From Natronoglycomyces albus (lineage in GTDB: Bacteria; Actinomycetota; Actinomycetes; Mycobacteriales; Micromonosporaceae): 64,000 nucleotides of DNA. Numbering within the stretch: position 1 is the first letter of the stretch; each line of letters starts with the position of its first letter. The position numbers and the translations under genes are program-made. Location of the stretch: contig NZ_CP070496.1 in assembly GCF_016925535.1 (NCBI RefSeq), positions 2,356,001 through 2,420,000 on the forward strand, given 5' to 3'. The notes below the pieces were generated by a model, which saw only the letters and a program-made list of their open reading frames with translations, did no database searches and was not told the DNA's origin. Below, piece by piece: positions 42,543 through 51,768 of the stretch.

Positions 42543-43354
42543 TCACAGTCGAGAACCTGACCGTTCGCTACGGTGAACTGAAGGCAACCGACCAAGTCAC
42601 ACTGAGGGCCGCCGACGGGCTCACCGTCGGACTGGTGGGCCCCAACGGCAGTGGGAAATCATCCGTCTTGCGCGCCATACTGGGCGGTTTGCACGAGTCC
42701 GAAGGCGTTATCGCCATCGACGGGCAGGCAACGACAACTCTGAGCAGCCGCGCGAGGTCCCGCCAACTGGCGGTCGTAGCCCAAGAGGAAACTTCGGACT
42801 TCCCGCTGACCGTATGGGATGCGGTGTTGCTGGGACGCTCGGTCTACCTGTCCGGCTGGTCGAGTTATCGCGAAGCCGACAAGTCCGCGGCCGAAGCGGC
42901 CATGCGGCAAACCGGCGTCTGGGCTTTCGCCGACCGGCCCCTGAGTGCGCTCTCCGGCGGTGAACGCCAGCGCGTGCTGATCGCCCGGGCACTGGCCCAA
43001 GGTGCGACACATTTGCTGTTGGACGAGCCGACCAATCACCTGGATGTGCGATTTCAGCACGAGATTCTTTCGTTGGTCTCCTCGCTGCCGTTGTGCACCA
43101 TCGTGGTCTTGCACGATCTCAACCTGGCGGCCCGCTACTGCGAGGAGATCGTCCTGCTCAGTAAGGGGAGAATCGTCGCGGCGGGCGAACCTGGGGACGT
43201 GCTCACTGCGCAACTGCTGGAACCGGTCTATGAGATTTCGGTGCGTCGGGTCGACCAGGAGGGAGTCCCACAATTGCTGTTCTCTCCTCGGGAACGTGCC
43301 ATCACTGAAGTCACTCGCAACGAGCCCATTTCTATGGCTGGGCTCGAAGGTTGA
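42539..43354 (+). CDS. FecE-type ABC transporter ATPase
   Basis: 271 aa ATPase with Walker A GPNGSGKSS, Q-loop VVAQEET, signature LSGGERQRV, Walker B HLLLDEPTNHLD and H-loop VLHDLN. It is of the BtuD/FecE length and pairs with the permease and binding protein encoded just upstream (4-base overlap). A 7-bp inverted repeat (CGAGCCC/GGGCTCG) lies in the last codons and may contribute to termination. Confidence 0.9.
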   Translation: MITVENLTVRYGELKATDQVTLRAADGLTVGLVGPNGSGKSSVLRAILGGLHESEGVIAIDGQATTTLSSRARSRQLAVVAQEETSDFPLTVWDAVLLGRSVYLSGWSSYREADKSAAEAAMRQTGVWAFADRPLSALSGGERQRVLIARALAQGATHLLLDEPTNHLDVRFQHEILSLVSSLPLCTIVVLHDLNLAARYCEEIVLLSKGRIVAAGEPGDVLTAQLLEPVYEISVRRVDQEGVPQLLFSPRERAITEVTRNEPISMAGLEG

Positions 43355-43359
43355 CTGTG

Positions 43360-43449
43360 GTGGGTGAGATAGCCGCCTATGTTCATGCTTCCAATGGTGC
43401 TGCCCCTTGTTGCTAGGGCAGTCGGGGCGAGGCGAGCGATCTCACCCAC
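43360..43449. repeat. Inverted repeat between convergent operons
   Basis: GTGGGTGAGAT (43360-43370) and ATCTCACCCAC (43439-43449) are exact complements 68 bases apart. The importer operon and the MacB-type operon converge here, so this is probably a loose bidirectional terminator. Confidence 0.45.
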
Positions 43450-43530
43450 TCGGATAACTCGTGCGATCTGATCCCTTGGTCCCAGGACGACGTCGACAGA
43501 TGAATAGGAGGCGCAGGAAATGTGGTGTGG

Positions 43531-44721
43531 TCACATCGAGCGCAATGCCGCCACCGGGTCCAGCCGTGCCGCAGCCAAAGCGGGCCACAATCCCGCCAGC
43601 ATCCCCACCAAGACCCCGATACTCAACCCAACCGGAATCATCAGCGGAGACAACACCACCATCCACCCTTGATAGAGGGCCACAGCGGCGCTGACGTTGA
43701 CCCCAACCACGACGCCGACCAGACCTCCGCTGGCTCCCAAGAGTGCTGACTCCGCCAAGAACTGACAGGCGATACGTCCTTTGCCCGCACCTGTGGCCCG
43801 TCGCAATCCAATTTCGCCCCTCCGCTCCAGCACCGCCACATAGGTGGTGTTGGCAATCCCGATCGTGGCGATGAACAATGACAATCCGGCCAGACCAAGA
43901 TAGAGGGCCTGGGTATCTCCTTCGACGCCTTGCCTGACGTTCGACAGGTCCGGTGGTACCGCCACGCTCAACCGCTGTGGCTCCTCAGGGTGCAGGGCCC
44001 ACGGTATCTCTGCGGCCACATGTGAGGCCGCGCCCAACTTCGAACGGGCCACTACCTCTTTGGAACTCCACTTTTGTGGGTCTTGCATGCATTGTGAATA
44101 GGGCACCACCACAGCGTTTGTCAGTCGAGGCTGGTCACGTGGCGGGACGAAGATCCCGGCAACAACGTAGCGTTCGCCGCCAATGTAAATAACTGGTGCC
44201 TCGACGAGATCGAGGATGCCAAGCCGACGGGCCGCGGCCGAGTCGATGAGGGCGACGGCATCGTTTCTGTCCACATGCGCCGTGTCAGGCCAGCGTCCTG
44301 TTTCCAAGGTCGCGCCCAACGCCTGCAACGTTTCCGGCTGAGCTGCGGCCAGCTGGAAACGTTCTGCTCGATCAGTATGACCAGGTCGGGTCCGGGTCAC
44401 TGACACCTGTTCATCTGTGGCGCACATCGCGCCGACCTCCTCGGCACCATTGAGCTTGCGAGCCTCGTCGATCCGAGTTGGCCCAGGCGGAGCTACTCCA
44501 TCGGGAAAACGCACTGTGACGGATGTCGCGGCCACGGCGTCGAAATGTTCGCTGACCGCATCGGCCGCCGAGGAAGCAATGCCGATCGTGGCGATGCCCG
44601 CTCCAATTCCCAGCGCAACTCCGCATATGGTGAGGACTGAGCGCAAGCGTCGCCCTAGCACCGCCCGCCAGGCGTCGATCACGATGTCGGATGCGAAGGA
44701 GGCACCACGTCTCCTACCCAC
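43531..44721 (-). CDS. MacB/FtsX-type ABC permease
   Basis: 396 aa with an N-terminal membrane helix (VLTICGVALGIGAGIATIGIASSAADAVSEHF), a large extracytoplasmic domain (about 65-270) and three C-terminal helices with ERRGEIGLRRATGAGKGRI. That architecture is typical of MacB/LolE-type permeases. The start (GTG 44721) overlaps the ATPase stop by 8 bases. The family moves peptides, lipoproteins or drugs away from the outer face of the membrane. Substrate is unknown. Confidence 0.88.
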   Translation of the reverse strand: MGRRRGASFASDIVIDAWRAVLGRRLRSVLTICGVALGIGAGIATIGIASSAADAVSEHFDAVAATSVTVRFPDGVAPPGPTRIDEARKLNGAEEVGAMCATDEQVSVTRTRPGHTDRAERFQLAAAQPETLQALGATLETGRWPDTAHVDRNDAVALIDSAAARRLGILDLVEAPVIYIGGERYVVAGIFVPPRDQPRLTNAVVVPYSQCMQDPQKWSSKEVVARSKLGAASHVAAEIPWALHPEEPQRLSVAVPPDLSNVRQGVEGDTQALYLGLAGLSLFIATIGIANTTYVAVLERRGEIGLRRATGAGKGRIACQFLAESALLGASGGLVGVVVGVNVSAAVALYQGWMVVLSPLMIPVGLSIGVLVGMLAGLWPALAAARLDPVAALRSM

Positions 44722-45382
44722 GGGCCACTCCGTCCAGGACCGAGATCGTGCGGTCGCATCGTTTGGCGACTTCGGCCTCGTGAGTGACGATCACGACGGT
44801 GTGTTCCCGGGACAGGTCGGTCAAGAGCGCGAGAACAGCCTCGGTGTTCTCACTGTCTAGGTTGCCAGTGGGCTCGTCACACAAGAGAACGCGCGGGCGG
44901 GTGACAATAGCACGGGCTATGGCAACACGTTGGCGCTCCCCGCCTGAGAGCGTCGCTGGAGCGGCCCGCAAGCGATGGTCAAGGCCAACTGCTTGAAGGG
45001 CCAACTCAGCTCGTGCAGATCGTTGTCGACGTGGAACTCCAATGTGAGCCAGTGGAACGGTGACATTGGCACGAACGTCGAGGTGGGAAACGAGGTGCGC
45101 CGCCTGAAATACGAAGCCCAACACTGCGGCTCGTAGACGGGTGCGCCGCCGTTCGGGAAGATCGTTAGCCCTGGTCCCGTCGATTGCGTAGTGGCCTCCA
45201 GTTGGGGTGTCGAGCAGACCAAGCTGGTTGAGCAATGTGGACTTTCCAGAACCGGAAGGGCCGGTCATGGCAACCGTTTCTCCAGGAGCAATGGTGAAAG
45301 TGGCGTCGCGCAAAGCTCGTACCTGCGGTGGCCCCGGGAACGTCCGTTGTAGCCCACGCAGTTCAATAATGGGATTCGTCAC
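44714..45382 (-). CDS. MacB-type ABC transporter ATPase
   Basis: 222 aa LolD/MacB-like ATPase with Walker A GPSGSGKST, signature LSGGERQRV, Walker B VLLCDEPTGNLDSENT and H-loop THEAEV. The GTG start overlaps the adaptor stop by 4 bases. Length and the DEPTGNLD motif are typical of the MacB group. It works with the permease at 43531. Confidence 0.92.
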   Translation of the reverse strand: MTNPIIELRGLQRTFPGPPQVRALRDATFTIAPGETVAMTGPSGSGKSTLLNQLGLLDTPTGGHYAIDGTRANDLPERRRTRLRAAVLGFVFQAAHLVSHLDVRANVTVPLAHIGVPRRQRSARAELALQAVGLDHRLRAAPATLSGGERQRVAIARAIVTRPRVLLCDEPTGNLDSENTEAVLALLTDLSREHTVVIVTHEAEVAKRCDRTISVLDGVARG

Positions 45383-46488
45383 CGGTCACGCCCCACTACC
45401 ACCAGGTCCCCCGGTGCAAGACCGGTCTCGGCGACGACGCTAGTGCGTCCCCGGTGGCTCAGGTCGATATCCACTTCGACGTCGCGAAGTTCCCCATCCT
45501 CCAGTACGGTGACGACAGTGGTGCCATTGCTTCGCTCCCACAGAGCCGTTGCTGGTACCACGACGGTTTCGCTCTCCGACCGGGCCAGTTCGACCGTCAC
45601 AGTCACAGTCTCCCCCTCGTCGAACTCGGGCTCGTCGGAGAAACCAAAGACAGCGATGTTCCGGACTTCTCCCTCCTCAGTAGTCTCGCCTCGCGTGCCA
45701 ACAAAAACAAGATCGGTCTCCCCATCTCCCGTTGCCGCGGCGTCGGCCGGGATCTGTTGGGTGTCGGCCCCTCGCAGGCTCGACTCGACGTGCCAGTCGC
45801 CGGAGACGATAGTGACCAAGTCGCCCGCGTCGTCGTCAATGTTCGCCAAGACCTCCCCGACGACAGCGGGCAGAGTGGGAAGAAAAAGCAACTCCGCTTG
45901 CGGCACAAGCACGCTCGGTTCAGGAGTTGGGGGCTCTTCCCCCTCCTCGGTGGGCCCAACCTCTTCGACCGGGTCTCCCTCCAACGGCGAGTATCCGTTG
46001 CGTTGGTACAGCTGGTCCACAAAGTTCGCCGTATTGGGGCCGAAGTACCCAGTAACGTCACCTCCGTACAAGACAGCGAGGGCCTGCTGCAGCTGTTCGA
46101 CGTCACGCCCCTCGTCACCCTCCGACAAGTCGCGATAAGAGCGAAAACTGCCGGGGAGTGCGATCAACGGGCGCCCATTGAGCTCGGCGACAACGTCCCC
46201 GGTCTCGATAGTGTCTCCACTTTCGACTCCCAGCTCAGTGACGATCGCTCCTTCCTGGGGTGCCGAAACGGTCGTGGTCGACTCCCTGACAACTGTTCCC
46301 GGGAGTTCCATCTCTTCTAGCAATGGGCCCGCGACCACCTCGGCGGTTATGACCGAATCGGGCGGAGGCTCAGAGTCGAGTGACCTCTGTTCGGGGGTGC
46401 GAGCTTCACTGGCGATCCACCACGTCACCCCGGTCGCGGCGAGGAGCAGTGCGACCAACCCGGCCGCTAGGAGGGACTTTCGTAGCAT
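45379..46488 (-). CDS. HlyD-like adaptor with peptidoglycan-binding domain
   Basis: 369 aa. A signal anchor (LLAAGLVALLLAATGVTWWIA) is followed by a biotinyl-lipoyl-like part (VSAPQEGAIVTELGVESGDTIETGDVVAELNGRPL), a PG_binding_1 domain at about 115-165 (EGRDVEQLQQALAVLYGGDVTGYFGPNTANFVDQLY), and a C-terminal beta-barrel-like domain (VTVTVELARSESETVVVPATALW). Such adaptors accompany MacB-type ABC systems in Gram-positive bacteria. It is co-transcribed with the ATPase and permease. Confidence 0.85.
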   Translation of the reverse strand: MLRKSLLAAGLVALLLAATGVTWWIASEARTPEQRSLDSEPPPDSVITAEVVAGPLLEEMELPGTVVRESTTTVSAPQEGAIVTELGVESGDTIETGDVVAELNGRPLIALPGSFRSYRDLSEGDEGRDVEQLQQALAVLYGGDVTGYFGPNTANFVDQLYQRNGYSPLEGDPVEEVGPTEEGEEPPTPEPSVLVPQAELLFLPTLPAVVGEVLANIDDDAGDLVTIVSGDWHVESSLRGADTQQIPADAAATGDGETDLVFVGTRGETTEEGEVRNIAVFGFSDEPEFDEGETVTVTVELARSESETVVVPATALWERSNGTTVVTVLEDGELRDVEVDIDLSHRGRTSVVAETGLAPGDLVVVGRDR

Positions 46489-46508
46489 GGGAGTTCCAAG
46501 TTCGAGGT

Positions 46509-47594
46509 CTAGGAGGCGAGCAGTTCGGCGGCGCGTTCCTCGGCGGCCTCCACGAAGTCAAACCAGGCATAGACCTCGTCTTCGTGTTCAACGAGATAGT
46601 CGGCCAACGCCGCATCCCACGCGTCAGACTTAGCCTGCCAGAATCCTGTTTCCTCCTCACAGGAGGCGTGGGCGATCGCCAGAGCCCTTTCACTCTCGTG
46701 CGCAGCCTCGGTCTGCGCTGGATCGTCCCGGTCCAGCTCGTCGTGCCATATCACCGCGTATAGCTCATGCCACAAATCAGAAGCTTCGGTCAGGTGCTCA
46801 TAGCCCGCATCGGCCATACACGCCGCCCAGGCACCACGTGCGGCCACCGGCTCCTCGCGCTGCATAGCGTCTTCGAATACGGACGTTTGCAGACCGAACA
46901 CTGTCGTGTGCTGATATTCGTGGTAGAGGTAGGGATCCCCCGTCACCTGTTCTTCAGCCCAGAACCTGCAGCTTTCGGGAAAGAACTTAGTTTCAGTTCC
47001 ATCTGGGAAGGTATAGGTCTCACCAGTGGACTCTCGAAGCTCGGCGATCTCGTCTGGAATTAGCCCCCAACCAAAGTGGTCCGGAGCGTCCCCATCGGGG
47101 AAGTACTTTTCTTTCAGCTCCTCCAATCCGAACTCATCACGATCAAAGAAGTGGCCGTAGGTTAGGATCTCGCCATATTCGGTTTGCTCTTCTATAGTCA
47201 GGTCGTACCAGGCGGAATCGTCTTCTTGGTCGTTGGCAGTTCCGACCTCCGATTCCCCTCCATTCTCGGGACCAAATTCGACGCCATAACCGAATCCACG
47301 TTCTTGCGCCTCTGCCATGGTTGGCGGCTTCGGTTCGGAGAACTCGGGCGTACCATACATTTCACCGTCAGAGTAGCTACCAATAGGCGTGTGGACTTCA
47401 AACCCACGGTCTTCCATACATCTGCGCACCACGAGTTCAATGGCGTGATCGATCCCCTCCAACTGTTTATCCGTCGCGTCGACAGAATCAGCTAGTTGGG
47501 AAGCCTTATCCTCGCCCTCTGTTGGGGCATCACTAGTGCAGGCGGACGTTATAACGACAGCCGCTACGAGGAGTGGTCCAGTCACCAATTTCAT
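46509..47594 (-). CDS. Lipoprotein of the MacB-type operon, function unknown
   Basis: 361 aa from ATG 47594 (AAGG nine bases upstream). Its signal sequence is KLVTGPLLVAAVVITSAC with a lipobox Cys. The rest is acidic and helical, rich in Asp/Glu/Trp, including VRRCMEDRGFEV and WAACMADAGYEHL, Cys-containing helices that resemble each other. It is 20 bases upstream of the adaptor gene on the same strand, so it is probably part of the ABC system. No known domain was recognised. Confidence 0.72.
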   Translation of the reverse strand: MKLVTGPLLVAAVVITSACTSDAPTEGEDKASQLADSVDATDKQLEGIDHAIELVVRRCMEDRGFEVHTPIGSYSDGEMYGTPEFSEPKPPTMAEAQERGFGYGVEFGPENGGESEVGTANDQEDDSAWYDLTIEEQTEYGEILTYGHFFDRDEFGLEELKEKYFPDGDAPDHFGWGLIPDEIAELRESTGETYTFPDGTETKFFPESCRFWAEEQVTGDPYLYHEYQHTTVFGLQTSVFEDAMQREEPVAARGAWAACMADAGYEHLTEASDLWHELYAVIWHDELDRDDPAQTEAAHESERALAIAHASCEEETGFWQAKSDAWDAALADYLVEHEDEVYAWFDFVEAAEERAAELLAS

Positions 47595-47746
47595 ACTCAA
47601 GTGCCTTACGTTTGTCGAGGTCATGAACAGTGGCCCTTGCTCTCAACAAGGGCCACCACATTCAGTTTTGAGATCGCGACACGCCCACTCTTTAATGGAA
47701 TATCTCTAAAATTCCATTAGTGGGACTTTGAAGACGATCGCCACAG

Positions 47747-48347
47747 TTAACAGTTTCCACTGCCGCCTGACACCCAGCGGTTTGAGCTAAGCCGATCATG
47801 CAAGGGTGGATTTCCGTTTGAGAATGCACTCTCACCAAGGCCGCGCACGAGGTAGTAGTAGTGACCATTGTGGTTGTTGTACTCGTAAAGGCACACATTC
47901 ATGCTGTTTCCGTTGTTGTGCCCCGATCGACCGCGGTTACTGATCCAGGCCACTTCTGACCGTAGATGACTCCAAGCGTGAAATGTGTACTCGAAGCTGG
48001 CACCACGGCCATACCACCAGTACTCGCTGTATACACAAACCCGGCCGGACTGACAAGTAGCGGTACCGTTGCCTTGAACTCTCGCTGCCCCGCCGTCGGA
48101 CGCCGCGACTGTAAATTCGTTTGCAGCCGAGGCTTCGTCGGCATTCGCAGAGGTGGATATGAGAGAAGTGGCCATGATGGTCGCTGCCGAACTCGCGAGG
48201 AGAGCACTGACAATACGCTTGAGACTACGAGGCTTATGCAAAAGTGCAAATTCAAGGCCGCAGGAGGCGAAGTTTACGCAGGTAAACGAGCCGACGAGAA
48301 CACTGAAAGTGCCTTTTTCATAAGCCTCTACGTGGGGTTATCGCCAT
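47747..48347 (-). pseudogene. Secreted I36-like (beta/gamma-crystallin fold) protein, 5' end split by element B
   Basis: The body encodes a signal peptide (SLKRIVSALLASSAATIMATSLISTSANA) and a small Cys-containing domain (CQSGRVCVYSEYWWYG, SMNVCLYEYNNHNGHYYYLVRG) of the type found in actinobacterial peptidase-inhibitor family I36 and related secreted proteins. The natural start is ATG 48347 with AAGAGG seven bases upstream, giving M-A-I-T-P. Codon 6 is cut by a 98-bp insertion at 48230-48327 with a 5-bp duplication, 103 bases in all, which breaks the frame. Removing the insertion restores M-A-I-T-P-R-S-L-K-R. A TTG inside the element (48241) could start translation as M-H-K-P-R, but no good site precedes it. 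Confidence 0.75.
48230..48327. mobile_element. Small element B, intact copy inserted in a gene
   Basis: 98 bp bounded by AGGCTTATG and CATAAGCCT and flanked on both sides by CTACG, a 5-bp target duplication (48225-48229 and 48328-48332). The interior includes GTTTAC-GCAG-GTAAAC (48272-48287) and matches the degenerate copy at 30582. It is too short to encode a transposase, so it is non-autonomous. Confidence 0.8.
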
Positions 48348-48628
48348 ACGGCGACCTCTTTCTTGAAATTGTAAGGGCTTGGGTCTGTTGCGCAACGCCA
48401 ACGACCATAACGCGGGATCCTCCAATCAGTCAAGAACCTATGTCAGATATTTCCACATAGGAAAGTGCCACTAATGCGCGACTTTAGCCTGCCAACTTCG
48501 AATCGGACTTTAGCCGGTCCTCATATCATCAATTAGCCAGTCTCGCTGTCCACCCTTGCGGAGGCAAACATCACATTCTGGAGGCTTTTATAGCTGGTGA
48601 GCATAGGCCACATTCCAATGAGAATCGG

Positions 48629-49333
48629 TCATCCTGTAGCCTCACAACTCATCGACTCGGGTAAACCCCTATCCAAATTGCCCGCATTGGCAAAGCCGCT
48701 TACCCGCAGCGTTATGCTCACCCGCCCATCCAGCTCCAATTCCGCTGGAGCGCTGCCCGAATAGACCTTCGGCACCCCGTGATAGGCCATTCGCGATGGT
48801 CCCCCAAACACGAAGAGGTCACCGCTGCGCAACTTGATGTCCTTATAGGGACGACGGCGTGAGTGCGGGTTGCCAAACCGGAATACGCAGGTATCACCCA
48901 AGCTCATTGAGATGACAGGAGCATCAGAGGCTTCTTCCTTGTCCTGATGCATCCCCATACGAGCCGAACGGTCATAGAAATTGATCAAACCAATATCGTA
49001 GGTTTCGGTGGGAGCCGCAGATCCATATGCGGCTTCGAGTGCCTGCGTGGCTAGCTTATTAAGCCACGGGGGAAAAGGTTTGACTGGTGAGCCATCGCCG
49101 TCCACGACATGGCGCGCATAGCGGTATGGGTACCAGTGCCAGCCAAGGCCCACTTGTTTGGCGCTCATCGTGCCACCGCCAGGAGTACGAACCGTGCGCA
49201 TTCCTGCGGGCGGGCGAGCCCAAGCACGGCACGTGGCCAGGAGCCCCACCTGCTGGCCCACATCAAGCCAGCCAGGGACTAGCACCGCACCGGGTGCCAC
49301 CTCGGCCTTTTCGCGTGCGAACAGCTCCCCCAT
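48629..49333 (-). CDS. AlkB-type 2-oxoglutarate/Fe(II) dioxygenase
   Basis: 234 aa from ATG 49333; upstream in-frame residues are low-complexity and not AlkB-like. Iron ligands are in RMGMHQDKEE (H-x-D) and AYHGVPKV (distal His). The 2-oxoglutarate-binding Arg is in the C-terminal RVSITLR. YDIGLINFYDRSARMG and MSLGDTCVFRFG match the AlkB fold. It removes methyl groups such as 1-methyladenine and 3-methylcytosine from DNA oxidatively. It lies 58 bases after phzF-like gene on the same strand and may be co-transcribed. Confidence 0.9.
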   Translation of the reverse strand: MGELFAREKAEVAPGAVLVPGWLDVGQQVGLLATCRAWARPPAGMRTVRTPGGGTMSAKQVGLGWHWYPYRYARHVVDGDGSPVKPFPPWLNKLATQALEAAYGSAAPTETYDIGLINFYDRSARMGMHQDKEEASDAPVISMSLGDTCVFRFGNPHSRRRPYKDIKLRSGDLFVFGGPSRMAYHGVPKVYSGSAPAELELDGRVSITLRVSGFANAGNLDRGLPESMSCEATG

Positions 49334-49391
49334 ACTGCCGATTGTAGAGCGGGGGGACTCATCCGTCCCCGACTCGCTCCTCAGCCACCGA

Positions 49392-50273
49392 TCAGGAGGG
49401 GATGTCGATGTGTCCTCGAATGGCGATGGTGGTGCGGCCACCGATCCACAGCTCACCGTCGGCAACATTCACATTGATGCGCCCTGACCTGTCCAAACGT
49501 GTGCCTTGACTAGCAGTGTAGGGAGCCGAGACCCGGCCGGAGTCGATCATCCACTGCGCCACCGAGGCATTCAGACTGCCGGTCACAGGGTCCTCGCGGA
49601 TACCACCAGAGTTATCGGCAAAAAACGCCCGCACCTCATAGGCACATTCATGCCCATCGCCATGAAACCCAACCACCCCCACGTGAGGCCGATAGGGGCT
49701 GGCGAATTCAGGAAGGGCCACATCGGTCGGCTTCGGTTCGACCGACAAGACCTTGTCGGCGCTGCGGAGAAGGACGCCCACCCATCCGGGGCCGTTGTCA
49801 ACCCAGGCCGCATCGACCACATCATCGTCCTCAACGCCGAGCATCGAAATCACGTATCTGAGAAACTCCGGCGACACCTCACCTGTGCGCACCAGCGCAG
49901 GCGCCGCGAACGCCAATTCCTCACCGTCGTAACGGACCGGCACCAATCCCGCAGCGCACTCTTGCACCACGACGTCGTCGTTTCGCGGCTGGCCACCGGC
50001 GGCCAGCCATGCCCTGGCGGACCCAAGCGTGGGATGACCAGCGAAAGGCAATTCGTTGGACAAGCTAAAGATTCGCACCCGATAGTCAGCCTCCGCAGTT
50101 GTCGGAGGCAAGAGGAAGGTGCATTCAGACAGGTTCGTCCACGCCGAAACCGTTGCCATTTGGGTTGTGGTCAGCCCCTCGCCATCCACGACCACCGCCA
50201 CCGGGTTGCCAGCGAACGGCGCCGAGCCGAACACGTCGATTTGTTGAAAGGTTCTACTGATGTCACGTGTCAT
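49392..50273 (-). CDS. PhzF-family isomerase/epimerase-like protein
   Basis: 293 aa. Family hallmarks are QQIDVFGSAPFAGNPVAVV at the N-terminus, NLSECTFLLPP (catalytic Glu), RIFSLSNELPFAGHPTLGSA and DPVTGSLNASVAQWMI in the second half. The ATG start has AGGA eight bases upstream. PhzF relatives act in phenazine synthesis, but many are general isomerases of unknown substrate. No phenazine genes are near, so the name should be read as a family only. Confidence 0.88.
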   Translation of the reverse strand: MTRDISRTFQQIDVFGSAPFAGNPVAVVVDGEGLTTTQMATVSAWTNLSECTFLLPPTTAEADYRVRIFSLSNELPFAGHPTLGSARAWLAAGGQPRNDDVVVQECAAGLVPVRYDGEELAFAAPALVRTGEVSPEFLRYVISMLGVEDDDVVDAAWVDNGPGWVGVLLRSADKVLSVEPKPTDVALPEFASPYRPHVGVVGFHGDGHECAYEVRAFFADNSGGIREDPVTGSLNASVAQWMIDSGRVSAPYTASQGTRLDRSGRINVNVADGELWIGGRTTIAIRGHIDIPS

Positions 50274-50472
50274 GTCGCGATCCTACTCCGGGCACTGGCC
50301 TACGCACTCTTTTCCGACCTCGCTTCTAGCGCAGAGTCCGGCTCCCACTTCTATGAATTCGGATTCACGTCGCCTTTGTTGACTCCCGTTACACTCGTAC
50401 TCGCCCGCCCCACCGCCACATGCAGCCCTTGCAGTGGGCGTGAGTGGGAATACCCGCCTTGCAAAGGAATCC

Positions 50473-51768
50473 ATGAGTATACGTATCCCACGTCGCACCC
50501 TTCTCGGAACCGGATTGGCCGTCGCCGCTGTAAGCGGCTGTCGCAACGGCAGCGGCGACGCGGAATCGAACACCGGAACTTTCGCACTGCGCAACGCCCG
50601 TATTTTCGACGGCGATTCCGATGTAGACGCCGACACTGTGATCGTAGAAGACGGCACCATCACGCACATGGGCACCAACCTCGCTGTACCAGAGGGCATC
50701 GACACCGTTGACGCCGGAGGACATACTCTCGTGCCGGGACTCATCGACTCCCACGTTCACGACGCCTCCACTATGGCCCCCGCCACTGTCAGATTCGGCA
50801 ACACGACGCAGCTGGAAATGGGTAACTCCCAGACCAGTGGGATGCGACGACTGCGCCAAGTGCGCGAGGACCCGTCTCAATACGAGCAGGCCGACACGTT
50901 TTTCGCCTCCCATTTCGTCACCGTTCCCGGTGGCCATGGCACCCAGTTCGGCAGTGTTCCCGTCATCAAGGATGACACTGACATCGCCGACTTCATGTCT
51001 GACCAGTTCGACACCGAGCCCGACTTCATTAAGTTCATGATCGACAGCGGCAACGCCGAGGACCCCCGAGACACACTCACCCTCGACCAGGCCCGCGCTG
51101 TGGTGGAGCAAACTCACGCCGAAGGGTACCTAGCGGTAGCGCATGCCCATACGTGGAAGGACTACCGGGCCGCCGTCGAAGCTGGCGCGGACATCATGGC
51201 CCATGGCCCCATCGGCTCGGACGTCGACGAAGAACTGATCGCGATGATGGCCGACAATGGCACGGTCATCATCCCCACTCTGGCGGTGGTGTCCTCCGCC
51301 TGTGACGACCTCATTTTCGACCTGGTGGACAACGAGGACCTTGTCCCATTCCTCGACCAGAATCAGAAGGCCGCCATAGAACAGCTGGGCAACCCCAACT
51401 GTGGCGAACCTGGTATTGACGAACGTTTCCGCACCAACGTCCTTGCTGGGGTCGAGGCGGCCTACGCGGCTGGGATTCCCCTCCTGGTGGGTACCGACCT
51501 TGGTAACCACAATCTGGTGGCTGGGCTTAGCACCTTTCACGAGATGCAGCTGCTGTATCTGGCCGGTCTCAGTCCGACCGACATCCTCGTCGGGGCGACC
51601 TCGGCCACCGCCGACGCGTTTGGGCTGAAAGACCGGGGCCGAATTGGAAAAGGACTCAAGGCCGACATGCTGTTGCTCGACACCGATATCACCGAGCACG
51701 TTCCACGGCCCGAGGACATCGTTAGGGTCTGGAAGAACGGGTACAGCGTCACTCGTGAGGTTGATTAG
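50473..51768 (+). CDS. Secreted amidohydrolase lipoprotein
   Basis: 431 aa from ATG 50473 (AAAGGAATCC upstream). The N-terminus RIPRRTLLGTGLAVAAVSGC combines a twin-arginine-like motif with a lipobox, so the protein may be exported folded and lipid-anchored. The amidohydrolase metal motif H-x-H is in LVPGLIDSHVHD, further ligands in VAHAHTWKD and AHGPIG, and the catalytic Asp in PLLVGTDLGNHN. LKADMLLLDTDI is the usual C-terminal strand. The family includes imidazolonepropionase- and prolidase-like enzymes. Substrate is unknown. Confidence 0.87.
   Translation: MSIRIPRRTLLGTGLAVAAVSGCRNGSGDAESNTGTFALRNARIFDGDSDVDADTVIVEDGTITHMGTNLAVPEGIDTVDAGGHTLVPGLIDSHVHDASTMAPATVRFGNTTQLEMGNSQTSGMRRLRQVREDPSQYEQADTFFASHFVTVPGGHGTQFGSVPVIKDDTDIADFMSDQFDTEPDFIKFMIDSGNAEDPRDTLTLDQARAVVEQTHAEGYLAVAHAHTWKDYRAAVEAGADIMAHGPIGSDVDEELIAMMADNGTVIIPTLAVVSSACDDLIFDLVDNEDLVPFLDQNQKAAIEQLGNPNCGEPGIDERFRTNVLAGVEAAYAAGIPLLVGTDLGNHNLVAGLSTFHEMQLLYLAGLSPTDILVGATSATADAFGLKDRGRIGKGLKADMLLLDTDITEHVPRPEDIVRVWKNGYSVTREVD

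Noticed and set aside
47966-48460. Plus-strand frame across element B
   Set aside because: Antisense to the I36-like gene and carried through the element; no site or protein-like composition.
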